Source: Apostichopus leukothele (lineage: Eukaryota > Echinodermata > Holothuroidea > Aspidochirotida > Stichopodidae). From it: a stretch of DNA of 28,393 nucleotides. The stretch spans positions 596,720 to 625,112 of the forward strand of contig JAAAKB020000027.1 of NCBI GenBank assembly GCA_010014835.2. The letters run 5' to 3'. The notes below the pieces were generated by a model, which saw nothing but the letters and a program-made list of their open reading frames with translations, ran no database searches and was not told the DNA's origin. Position numbers and translations under genes: made by a program. This document shows, one piece after another, positions 21,201 through 28,393 of the stretch; position 1 is the first letter of the stretch; every line of letters begins with the position of its first letter.

Positions 21201-24200
21201 AAAAAGTTTCTAATACTCAATGAAACATTAATAACTATGTAACTACAAACCAAAATATAATGGACTTGACAACAAACCTTGTCTCTATCACAGAATCTAC
21301 ATCTCTTACTATTTCTATCTTATCTACAGATATTAAACATGGGAGAACATAGCAAGGACTCACTGTTCCAACTCGGTTGATGGCGGCGGAGAAGTAAGTG
21401 TTGGCAATGGCGGCATTCCTGGCTTCGATGGACCACATCGGCTCGCTTTGGTACAAGACCATAAAAGAAAGATATAAAACGAGACCCACGTCCAAATATA
21501 CGGTATTTACACTTTTAATACTTTTAATACTTTTAATACTAAACCTAACTTTACTCTTGAAGTAAAATGCAAGCAACTTCTTAAAACGCAAGAATGTTTT
21601 CAGAACCACCCAAGTTCACAGTCATTCACAGTAATTCATACCCTTGAGGGGTAGTAAATGGGCAAATTTCAATTTCAAACAAAAAGGCAATTTTTACATT
21701 TGACCATAAGCCTATTAAACCAACTGTTCATCATGCACTGTTTAGATGTTACATGGTTATATAAATAACAATTTAATGGTCAACAGAACAAAGTACAGTA
21801 TTAAACTACAGGTGTTATCACTAAGAGAAGACCAGCATGGTATAAACCTTGTATGTATCATAACCTATCTTAATTATACAGGGATGAGCCTGGGGTAAAA
21901 CAAAAATCACAGAACTTTGCAAAATTTGCGGTATAGGCTCCAGTTTGCGTATGCTACAGTGTGTTAGGATAATAGTTTTGTCCCCGAGGTAGAAAAGATT
22001 ATCAAGGATATTCCGCGAATTCGCGGAAAATGCTCATGCCTGATTATAAGACTTGGTATTGGCTTATTGAGTGAAACAATATCACGATTGTGTGGTCTGC
22101 TGCGGTCAACAAAACAGGAACACGCCTGTGGATGGTGAACCGTCTCGTGGGTCACATATTATAGGTGTGAGAGGGTAGAAGTATGTGACCCGGGATTACA
22201 CTCACCTCAGACCACCAACTGTTGCAGATGGATTGAAGACTATCTCGGCACCATTCATGCCATACATGTGCCAGTTGAGAGGATGGTGTCGTCCATAACA
22301 TATGTTGATGGCAATGCGACCTGCAATGATATAAACATATTTATATATACAACAAAATTATAAGGGACCAAACCATCAATTTCTGCACTTTAGAAAATAT
22401 GCTGGTATTTAAAGAAGCCAGTTCTTGCTTCCTAAAGGCCTCATTTTAGAAGGTGGTGAAAAAAAAAGGTTTGATAAAACGGCACTTGCTATGTCTAAAA
22501 TACAGCTACGTGTTTTGAACAACAATAAATAACATCTGAATTATTGAATATATCTGGCATTATTACAGAACCCAGTTCTTGTCTGATCAAATTTTGCAGG
22601 GGGGTTAAAATGATTTGTTAAAATGGGACCTGTCGTGAAAAAATACATCAAAATTTCAGCTGGCACTTCAGAATTTCGTTCTTGCTTTTACATAATACTG
22701 GCCTCTTATGTGAAAGGAAGACAGATTTCTTAAATTGCAACCTGCAGTTAAAAAAAACCCATAAACAAATACAAAATTTAAAGCGGATATACAAAAAACA
22801 TACAGTATGCACTATTTTAATTTGTCTTGTATACACATTTAAAACTTAAGCATCTTTAGACAAAGTGTAAACTCTTTGTACATTGAAATGTCATCGTTCG
22901 TAAGGAAAAACACCATACATTTGACTATTCTCTTCTCCTTTTCCCTTCCAATCCTTCAGAAAGAAATTAAAAGAACCCTTCCAGGAAAAAAAGATCATGG
23001 TACGACAATCTCCAAGACAAATTAACAAAAAAAGAAAAAAAGTGAAAAATTGTGACTTACAATTATTAACTTACCAAACTGAGTTTCAAAAACTCTGTGG
23101 CCAGTACTGCCCTCAAAGTAGTACGTGGACTGCAAAAAAAAAAACGGCAAAAGAAATTTATCACCAATCATGACTGTTTGGACCAATCTGATGTAGAAAA
23201 GTTAGCTTCAGAGTTATCTGACCTATGGGGCAATGTTGCTGCACAGGTTCTTTCGGCTCATACGATCTTACTCCTCATCCAAAAATTATCACAATTACTC
23301 TCTTCACACCGGGAAAATCTTTTACAATGTTCTTATTCCAAAAAATAGAAACAAATTATTTGGCAAACACTCTTCACATAAAGCATTAGAATCCATCATT
23401 TGAAGTAAATTTAAATGTTAGGAATATTTTGTATATGTCACCCAGTTCACGCTACAAAGAATATTAAATTTAATGGGGTCCTACCTCGTTAAAATCTCCC
23501 ACTCTTGGGATGTGGTTTTTGCTGCTCTTTCCCAGGACCTGCCCAGTATTGGAAATGACAACTACAAAGATCGGAAGACAACCGAGTAAGCAAATATATG
23601 TAAATATAAAAAATAAAAAATATAAAATATAAAATATAAAATATAAAAAATAAGCAAATATACCTCAGTCACCATTTATCACCGTTTCAACAACAACAGC
23701 AAAATTTGTTCTTGGCACATAAAGCACTAAACACTGTATATTAAGCATGTGTTCTGGTAAATTTGTAGAAAAATTCCAAGTTCCAACTAATTATAGACTA
23801 CAGTGGGAATGTCGGTTTACCTCAAGCAAAATGAAATATTATTGATAAAGTTTCTGTTTATCTGACTATTAAAATAATTTATATATTTTTTCTAAAATAT
23901 CAAATCATACTTCATAATGCTACTTAAACGCTGCATTAAGATGTGGCTCTAACCAAGAGAGATTCAATTGTTATTAATACTTCCTTGTTAAAATTAGCAC
24001 ATTTGCCAAAAAATTGTATCTGGGAAAGATTCAAAACTTAACTCACCGGCCGTGTTTTGCAAAATATCTCCCCGAGAGGAATCTCTTTCCAGTATGGGTG
24101 ATATTATCACCATGTTGTACTTCTTGGCCCACTAAAAGAACCAAGAATTGTAAAAGGACAAATTGAATGTGCATAGTTTTAAATGGGTTGGTTGTCTTCT

Positions 24201-26762
24201 TGGTTATACCAATATATGCACAGAGTGAATTGAAATAACAAGAAACCATCCTAACCCTTACTGTGACTGAATATTTTTGGATGCACGAATTACGCGAATA
24301 TGGTTACTTATATCATCGGGTGATGTCACGTTGAACCGCAAGTCAAAGAACCAACTCGTAACTAGGATATGCAAATGCACTTTGCACTCAGTCTACTTAA
24401 GCAGTGTGCTACTGTAAATTCTATACCTAAACAAAGAGTCAATTCACCTTTTGTCTAACAGATAACATGGCAACAATAAATACCAGCACTTTAAGCAGCT
24501 GGATGCTATTTCAAACATATAAACTTTTTAATATGAATGCAAAAACTGAAAAACTATATACAGTTTTTAAAATATAGTGAGAACATACAAAGTATACATA
24601 TAGTATATATATAGTATATATAATATATATAGAATATATAGTATACATATATAGTTTATTTATATATATATATGAACTTTACCTCTTGGCATAAGACAGT
24701 GGTGGGTCCATCTTCTGCAGACTCTGCAAGCTCAACCCAAGGTAGTTTTTCACGAGTGCAAAATGCAAATGGTATTGCTGCAAATTTTAATTTTTTAAAC
24801 AAACTTTTTGTGTGAATTTGTAAAACTGCAATGTAAAAGCTACATACTGAATCATTACCAGATATTAAACATATATGCTGACCTTGCAAGCAGGGGAGTC
24901 AAGAGCCAGATTACCAGGCCCAGGTAAACCTCTGTCACCTGACAACCTGAAATTAAAGTCTTCATTATTTCTTAAAGTATATTATGAAAAATAAGAATAT
25001 ATTGTTCTTTATCAAATATTCTGTCCCCTGAAATTGACCCCTGACCCGAAACCTGTACCCCCCTACCACCCTGAACCACCCCTCAGTAAACCAAGCCGCT
25101 GCAATTTTAACCATTTCTTATCAGATATTCTATATTTTATAAGAGGCCAAGTGAATGCATTGGTACGGTCCCCTCTTGGAGATGCCATTTTTATTCAACT
25201 AGAGTAACAAGCAATGCTACAAAATTTCAACACATTGTAGGTCTATTCTTTGATCAACTATTGTCTTTGACAGTAAATCATCTTTGGCATTTATGAATCG
25301 AGAACATATATACTGTATCTATGAGGGTTTCAATTGAGAACTTTATTATTGTTTGTTTGTTTTTTGCTTGCTTGTTTAGCTTTCTTTCTTTGTTTTTGAC
25401 ATGGTTTTCGTGGGATAAACTATTTCAAGTAGGCTATCATCTATGACAATCTGTAAAGATGACATACTATAAACTTTAAACTTGCTCCAATTCTCCTGGA
25501 AGCTAAATAAGGACTTTGGGATGGAATGTATCTTTGACTATCTGACTGAATTTTTGGGTACAAAGCATCTTTCTTAATTTTTTCTTTCTCCTACTCTCTC
25601 TCTCAACTTGATACAAAACACATATTTTCCAGACAATATACTTTAGGCCAACTGGCTGATCTCTTGCAAAGCACAATATCAACTCAAAAATATGATTACC
25701 TCTTCATCTTGAAATTCTGATCTTTAATATGAAGAATGGCAAATAACAAACTTACTCCAAGTCTCCTGGAAACAAAGAATATTAACTTTGGCGTGGTAGG
25801 CTGCCTCGGCTATTTGACCAATCCTTTGATGAAGAGCATCTCGCTGGAGAAAAAAAAAAAATTAAAAACAGATCAGATGTTTACTGAAAACAATACTTGC
25901 ATGGAATCTAACAGCTTCTCTGCAAAAGCCCCATCACTATGCAACTACCTTAACATTTTAACTGTTTGCCTTCTTGAAAGTAATAACCAAGAAATAATAT
26001 ATTCATATTTGTGATTATAAACAGGCCTCACCTATAAAATAAATCTGGCCTCTTCTTTAGTTTATTTTATTAATTGAATTGAAAACCAATGACATACAGT
26101 TTGTACCCTCCCTGTTGGACAGTACCCATAACAGAGATTTAGTGTAACCGTTTTAATTGAACAAAATCAAAACCAACAGGGAAACTAAAAGTAACTAAAA
26201 AAAACATGTGGTGATTTAACTATGCTAACTATGTATGAATATGCATGTTTATTTTGAATAACAATACATCACCTTATTGCATTCACACTAGCATGTTGAG
26301 TTATAGTTTAGAATACAAGTGGACACCAAGCAAAGCAGATGTGTTTTCCTCTTTGAGTATTGAATTGTGTTGAGTTATGCCCAGTTATAACCAAAATAAA
26401 GTCAATGTTAGGGTGACATGAAAACAAAACATTGGCATCGTCTGCCTTTACATTCACATCCATTTTAATATGTCTGTGAAGCATTAACTTCACATTTTCT
26501 TCTACTAAATAAGATACTAATTATTTTTTAATTATATCTATTTCCAGACTGTGCACTATTACATGTACTGTAACATAGACAGTACTCTACCTGTTCCTGC
26601 ACTGGCGCAGATGTAGGAAGCACAATCTTGTTTTGAATAAGTCCGATTCTGACAGTTCGCGGTGGTCTCAATTGTTCCTTCCCAGCATCCATCTGGAAAG
26701 CCTTCACTTCAAAATCATGTTTGGACGCAATATCCTTCACTTCAGATGGAAGTTCGAGATCT
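18161..26762 (-). CDS. UPB1: Beta-ureidopropionase (N-carbamoyl-beta-alanine amidohydrolase), 13 of about 14 coding exons
   Basis: The enzyme hydrolyses N-carbamoyl-beta-alanine (and N-carbamoyl-beta-aminoisobutyrate) to the beta-amino acid, CO2 and ammonia. This is the third and last step of reductive pyrimidine breakdown in the cytosol. The exons, 5' to 3' on the minus strand, are 26762-26591, 25843-25756, 24777-24683, 24131-24047, 23561-23485, 23129-23075, 22320-22206, 21445-21364, 20537-20495, 20029-20003, 19615-19575, 18908-18822 and 18247-18161. All phases match, and they join to 350 residues plus a stop; human UPB1 has 384. The nitrilase-fold triad is present: Glu in CFQE, Lys in KNHIPRVG and Cys in NICYGRHH. 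The only missing part is the N-terminal exon (about 35 residues in human), which is not visible up to the window end. The gene looks intact and functional. Confidence 0.95.
18822..18908 (-). CDS. UPB1: UPB1 exon
   Basis: Encodes [20 protein letters not shown] then QIKDKWCFQ, matching human GLSRSRDGLLVAKLDLNL. Acceptor ttttccag, donor GTACTG. Confidence 0.93.
19223..19242 (+). repeat. G-tract in a UPB1 intron
   Basis: Twelve consecutive G followed by AGGGG. It could form a G-quadruplex on the plus strand; the transcribed UPB1 RNA would carry C instead. Confidence 0.8.
19575..19615 (-). CDS. UPB1: UPB1 exon (41 nt)
   Basis: Encodes [13 protein letters not shown], matching human [13 protein letters not shown]. 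Acceptor gttacag, donor GTGAGT. Confidence 0.92.
20003..20029 (-). CDS. UPB1: UPB1 micro-exon (27 nt)
   Basis: Encodes [10 protein letters not shown] across its split codons, matching human AHQDFGYFYG. Acceptor tcaacag, donor GTGAGC. The phases on both sides fit the neighbouring exons. Confidence 0.9.
20495..20537 (-). CDS. UPB1: UPB1 exon (43 nt)
   Basis: Encodes [14 protein letters not shown] plus one base, matching human [17 protein letters not shown] acceptor, donor GTAAAT. Confidence 0.9.
20898..20963 (+). repeat. Perfect 33-bp tandem repeat, two copies
   Basis: A 33-bp unit starting TCATTTTCAGCCAACCCCC is present twice back to back with no differences (20898-20930 and 20931-20963), in a UPB1 intron. 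Confidence 0.95.
21364..21445 (-). CDS. UPB1: UPB1 exon
   Basis: Encodes [20 protein letters not shown] then AINRVGT, matching human [27 protein letters not shown]. The acceptor is AAG rather than CAG/TAG; donor GTGAGT. Confidence 0.94.
21511..21540 (+). repeat. ACTTTTAAT 9-bp tandem repeat, 3.3 copies
   Basis: Three exact copies of ACTTTTAAT plus ACT, in a UPB1 intron. Confidence 0.9.
22011..22028. promoter_or_regulatory. Perfect 18-bp CpG-rich palindrome, E2F-like half sites
   Basis: TTCCGCGAATTCGCGGAA reads the same on both strands and has four CpG in an otherwise AT-rich intron of UPB1. Each half resembles the E2F core (TTCCGCG). Regulatory function is inference only. Confidence 0.4.
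22206..22320 (-). CDS. UPB1: UPB1 exon with the catalytic cysteine
   Basis: Encodes [20 protein letters not shown] followed by [17 protein letters not shown]. The Cys in NICYGRHH is the nucleophile. It is among the best conserved exons. Acceptor attgcag, donor GTGAGT. Confidence 0.95.
23075..23129 (-). CDS. UPB1: UPB1 exon (55 nt)
   Basis: Encodes [18 protein letters not shown] plus one base, matching human STYYMEGNLGHPVFQTQF. Acceptor is a T-run followed by gcag, donor GTAAGT. Confidence 0.93.
23485..23561 (-). CDS. UPB1: UPB1 exon with the catalytic lysine
   Basis: Encodes [20 protein letters not shown] then GDFNE. The Lys of KNHIPRVG is the triad lysine of the family. Acceptor ttgTAG, donor GTAGGA. 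Confidence 0.94.
23601..23655 (+). repeat. (TATAAAA)n simple repeat
   Basis: About 55 bp of repeated TATAAAA/TAAAAAA units in the UPB1 intron just upstream (in transcription terms) of the exon at 23485-23561. Confidence 0.85.
24047..24131 (-). CDS. UPB1: UPB1 exon
   Basis: Encodes [18 protein letters not shown] then [10 protein letters not shown], matching human [21 protein letters not shown]. Acceptor tttTAG, donor GTGAGT, end phase 1. Confidence 0.94.
24591..24674 (+). repeat. AT-rich (TA)n microsatellite next to a splice donor
   Basis: About 80 bp of TATA/GTATA repeats ending only a few bases from the donor (24677-24682) of the UPB1 exon at 24683-24777. Confidence 0.88.
24683..24777 (-). 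CDS. UPB1: UPB1 exon
   Basis: Encodes [20 protein letters not shown] then [11 protein letters not shown], almost the same as human [24 protein letters not shown]. Acceptor tttgcag, donor GTAAAG. An AT microsatellite begins a few bases after the donor. Confidence 0.95.
25486..25572 (-). pseudogene. Decayed duplicate of a UPB1 exon (catalytic-Glu exon)
   Basis: This 87-nt stretch aligns along its whole length with the UPB1 exon at 25756-25843 (88 nt), at roughly two-thirds identity and with two single-base gaps. The best match is at the 3' end, where TTCCAGGAGAATTGGAGCAAGTTT in the copy parallels TTCCAGGAGACTTGGAGTAAGTTT in the exon, including the donor (GC instead of GT). The similarity stops at the exon borders. 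The upstream side is purine-rich and not a workable acceptor, and the frame is disturbed before the CFQE motif. It is a dead exon copy in the intron after the real one. This is a host gene piece, not a mobile element. Confidence 0.65.
25756..25843 (-). CDS. UPB1: UPB1 exon with the catalytic glutamate
   Basis: 29 codons plus one base, donor GTAAGT. It ends NILCFQETW; the Glu of FQE is the general base of the nitrilase triad. The split codon joins the next exon to give W-T-I-P-F. A decayed copy of this exon lies 3' of it in the following intron. Confidence 0.94.
26591..26762 (-). CDS. UPB1: UPB1 exon (second coding exon)
   Basis: 57 codons plus one leading base, acceptor ttttacag, donor GTAGAG. 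It encodes [19 protein letters not shown], then [18 protein letters not shown] and ends APVQEQ. It parallels human LDLPREAFEAASREDFEL and the first beta strand of the nitrilase domain. The frame stays open upstream of the acceptor to an ATG, but the acceptor and the human exon structure argue for a separate first exon. Confidence 0.93.
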
Positions 26763-27337
26763 CTGTAAAAGGGTACGTTGAGAAGAGATAATATTGTTTT
26801 CTTTTTCTTTGTCATAAGCTGTTTTTTCACTGTTTATAATGCAAATGAAAGACCGTTTAAAATGTCTGCTGTACAATGTTACAATATCGTCACATACATT
26901 AGCATGCATGCACAATTTGACTAACAGCTTGGCACTGTATTCTTACATTAAAATGATAGAAAACCTGTGCAACATAAGGTTTTGGAAGTGGGTGTAGTAG
27001 AATAAATCCTAAAATTACCACAATTGAACCTCAGTTTATGTGAAGTGTAGTCAGTCATTTTGCCAGGTGAGAAAGTTATGGAGGGGGTGCATTGCCAAGA
27101 AGGCATAATGGGTGTATTTTAGATTAAAACTGACTGAGGTCAAGGACAAAATAAAAGCGCTAGCCAGGATAACTACGTATGACGTGTTCCACAAACGTTT
27201 AGGTCCAAGTCTAGTTTGTTCATTTGTATATTTGCCACTGTTAATAGGCAGGGTGGAACCGTAACACAAGTCACAACTCTGCAGGCCACCTTACTCTTAG
27301 CCTCACTTATTCTGCTTCAGCTTCTGTTATATACTCG
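26763..27337. other. Spacer between UPB1 and the LINE fragment
   Basis: The UPB1 first exon would be expected on the minus strand here or further on, but I cannot see it. The part from about 27050 to 27337 may be 3' UTR of the neighbouring LINE. Confidence 0.4.
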
Positions 27338-27954
27338 TTAAAACCCCTCACGGGAATCACAAGGAGGATGATGGTACGTAGCGCAGCAGTGCTGGTAACT
27401 ATTCGTGGGCAATCTAGTTTTAAACATCTCAAGACTAGGGCTCTCCATAACGGCCAAGGATTGTGTATTCCAGTCTTTTGTAGTCCTAGGATAGAAGCTA
27501 TACTGAAAAGCACGATGATTATGTGGAATGTGAATATAGCGGCCCTGTCTCCCTGGTTTCAAGAAGGGATTAGTCTCATTTGGGACTGCAGCTAGGCCAT
27601 TAATTTTGATAAAAAAGTAGAGTCTGGCCCTTTTCCTTCTTTCTATGAGGGGTTCCCATTTCAAAGTCTTCAAGATCGCAGTGACACTGGATTGCCTACG
27701 GAAATTACGAGTTACAAAACGTGCTGCCTTCCTTTGAATTTTTTCTATTTTATCTTGGTCTGAGACCTTATAGGGGCCCAAATCTGAGCTGCATATTCAA
27801 GAGTAGAGCGACACATAGACATATAGGCCAATTCACATAATTATTGTGGTCCAGAGTGCAAATTCCTATTCAGGAAGCCAAGGGTTCTGCTGGTCCTAGA
27901 GCATATCTTATCAATATGTGTAGAGAAAGGTATATTGCTAAAGACTCCCTCTGC
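27338..27954 (-). mobile_element. CR1/L2-like LINE, C-terminal ORF2 fragment, decayed
   Basis: The upstream part (27954 down to about 27780) encodes FSTHIDKICSRTSRTLGFLN, then LCELAYMSMCRSTLEYAAQI and WAP. It parallels the 'HI..I..KA.R.LGFL.RNL...AY..LVRP.LEYA..VW.P' block found just after the RT domain. It has one in-frame TAA at 27841-27843. The frame then shifts by one base near 27775-27780. From there an open frame encodes KIEKIQRKAARFVTRNFRRQ, then LKTLKWEPLIERRKRARLYF and FYPRTTKDWNTQ, ending in TAA at 27338-27340. This is the standard C-terminus of CR1/L2 (Jockey superfamily) elements. The copy is 5'-truncated and dead. Confidence 0.83.
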
Positions 27955-28175
27955 CCTTATCTTCGTTTGAAATGTAATTTGTTTCAAGTATCAAAACACA
28001 TGAATGTAACACAAATGCAATAACCATATCCAAACATCTTGTTCTAGTACAAATGAATGGTGGGAGATGTTACCATGGCGACATGATCGATTGCTTTATA
28101 CACATTTCCTATTGCTAGAAACTATCAGGATACTTTTGAATAAAAACCTTGAGAATTTGGCTACTTTTTTGACAG

Positions 28176-28339
28176 ATTTGTACGGCTTGTTCCTGTTTCT
28201 GAACGAGGACCCTTACAGGACCAAATTTTGGTGGGATCGCGGACTCTGTGCGCCTTTTGCGAACGATGATAGGGAGCCTATGCTGACAGCGTTGACCAAG
28301 AAGCTTTGGCGTACTGCCAAGAGGGACGTCCTTGATCAG
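28176..28339 (+). CDS. SHPRH: SHPRH-like SNF2 helicase/E3 ubiquitin ligase, single internal exon
   Basis: The exon follows an acceptor (cttttttgacag) and ends at a GTGCAG donor; it has 54 codons plus two leading bases. It encodes LYGLFLFLNEDPYRTKFWWD and ends LWRTAKRDVLDQ. This matches the segment after SNF2 motif III in SHPRH (human DLFGLVVFLGIEPYCVKHWW ... LWRSAKKDVIDQ). SHPRH is a SNF2/PHD/RING protein that polyubiquitinates PCNA to let replication pass damaged DNA. The reading frame is clean. The preceding exon, carrying the SGTPxQ motif, is not found upstream on the plus strand; that space is taken by a LINE and by UPB1 on the other strand. The exon may therefore be part of a gene that encloses or interleaves with UPB1, or a copied fragment. 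Family call is firm, gene integrity unknown. Confidence 0.75.
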
Positions 28340-28351
28340 GTGCAGTAGTTT

Positions 28352-28393
28352 ATATCTATTAAAGGCATTGAAGACTCGCCCCAAACCGTGTGC
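28352..28393. repeat. Possible start of a dispersed repeat (SINE/MITE-like)
   Basis: The end of the window reads TTAAAGGCATTGAAGACTCG and continues with CCCCAAACCG. The sequence has the look of a repeat terminus with a TTA/TTAA border, but only about 40 bp are visible, so family and borders cannot be judged. Confidence 0.2.

Noticed and set aside
26763-26830. In-frame extension upstream of the UPB1 second exon, beginning MKKQLMTKKKK
   Set aside because: A strong acceptor (cccttttacag) sits at the human exon border, and the extension does not resemble the UPB1 N-terminus. It could serve as an alternative start but is not supported.
28115-28384. 89-codon minus-strand open frame at the window end
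   Set aside because: It is the antisense shadow of the SHPRH-like exon, which has clear homology on the plus strand.
1-28393. tRNA, rRNA, CRISPR and operon-type signals
   Set aside because: No B-box-like tRNA core in a foldable context, no rRNA segments, no regularly spaced repeats. The spliced genes show this is nuclear animal DNA.

Overview
The window looks like nuclear DNA of a marine invertebrate deuterostome, most likely an echinoderm (a sea cucumber or sea urchin relative). The evidence is an AT-rich background, many short exons with GT/AG borders, beta-ureidopropionase and DRC10 proteins close to their vertebrate counterparts, several decayed LINEs of clades common in such genomes, and many poly-G/poly-C tracts and small tandem duplications. 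The species assignment is inference. No operons, ribosome binding sites, CRISPR arrays, rRNA or tRNA genes were seen.

Layout. (1) 1-1533, plus strand: the 3' part of a family GT31 (beta-1,3-galactosyltransferase-like) gene with two GT31 domains in one uninterrupted frame. An in-frame TAA cuts it 54 codons before the next stop. (2) 1830-5085: a nest of dead non-LTR retrotransposons. It holds two head-to-tail C-terminal pieces of an L1/Tx1-like ORF2, an ATT/ATC-type microsatellite at the 3' end of the second, and a CR1/L2-like reverse transcriptase fragment. (3) About 5.1-15.2 kb: a roughly 10-kb stretch with no gene I can support. Its main structure is a near-perfect 200-bp hairpin at 8192-8391, plus G/C homopolymer tracts and small repeats. 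(4) 15270-16441, minus strand: the last two coding exons of DRC10/IQCD, a subunit of the ciliary nexin-dynein regulatory complex. The rest of that gene is not found. (5) 18161-26762, minus strand: a nearly complete UPB1 gene (beta-ureidopropionase). Thirteen coding exons with matching phases give 350 residues; only the first exon (about 35 residues in human) is missing. Two intronic 'accidents' stand out: a decayed copy of one exon at 25486-25572, and an 18-bp CpG-rich palindrome at 22011-22028. (6) 27338-27954, minus strand: a CR1/L2-like LINE C-terminal fragment. (7) 28176-28339, plus strand: a single exon of an SHPRH-like SNF2 helicase/E3 ligase, opposite in direction to UPB1.

The genes have unrelated roles: glycan synthesis, cilia, pyrimidine catabolism and DNA-damage tolerance. 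I see no sign of a cluster working together. The items most worth a second look are the hairpin, the fossil UPB1 exon, the missing body of DRC10, the isolated SHPRH exon and the tandem GT31 gene with its internal stop.
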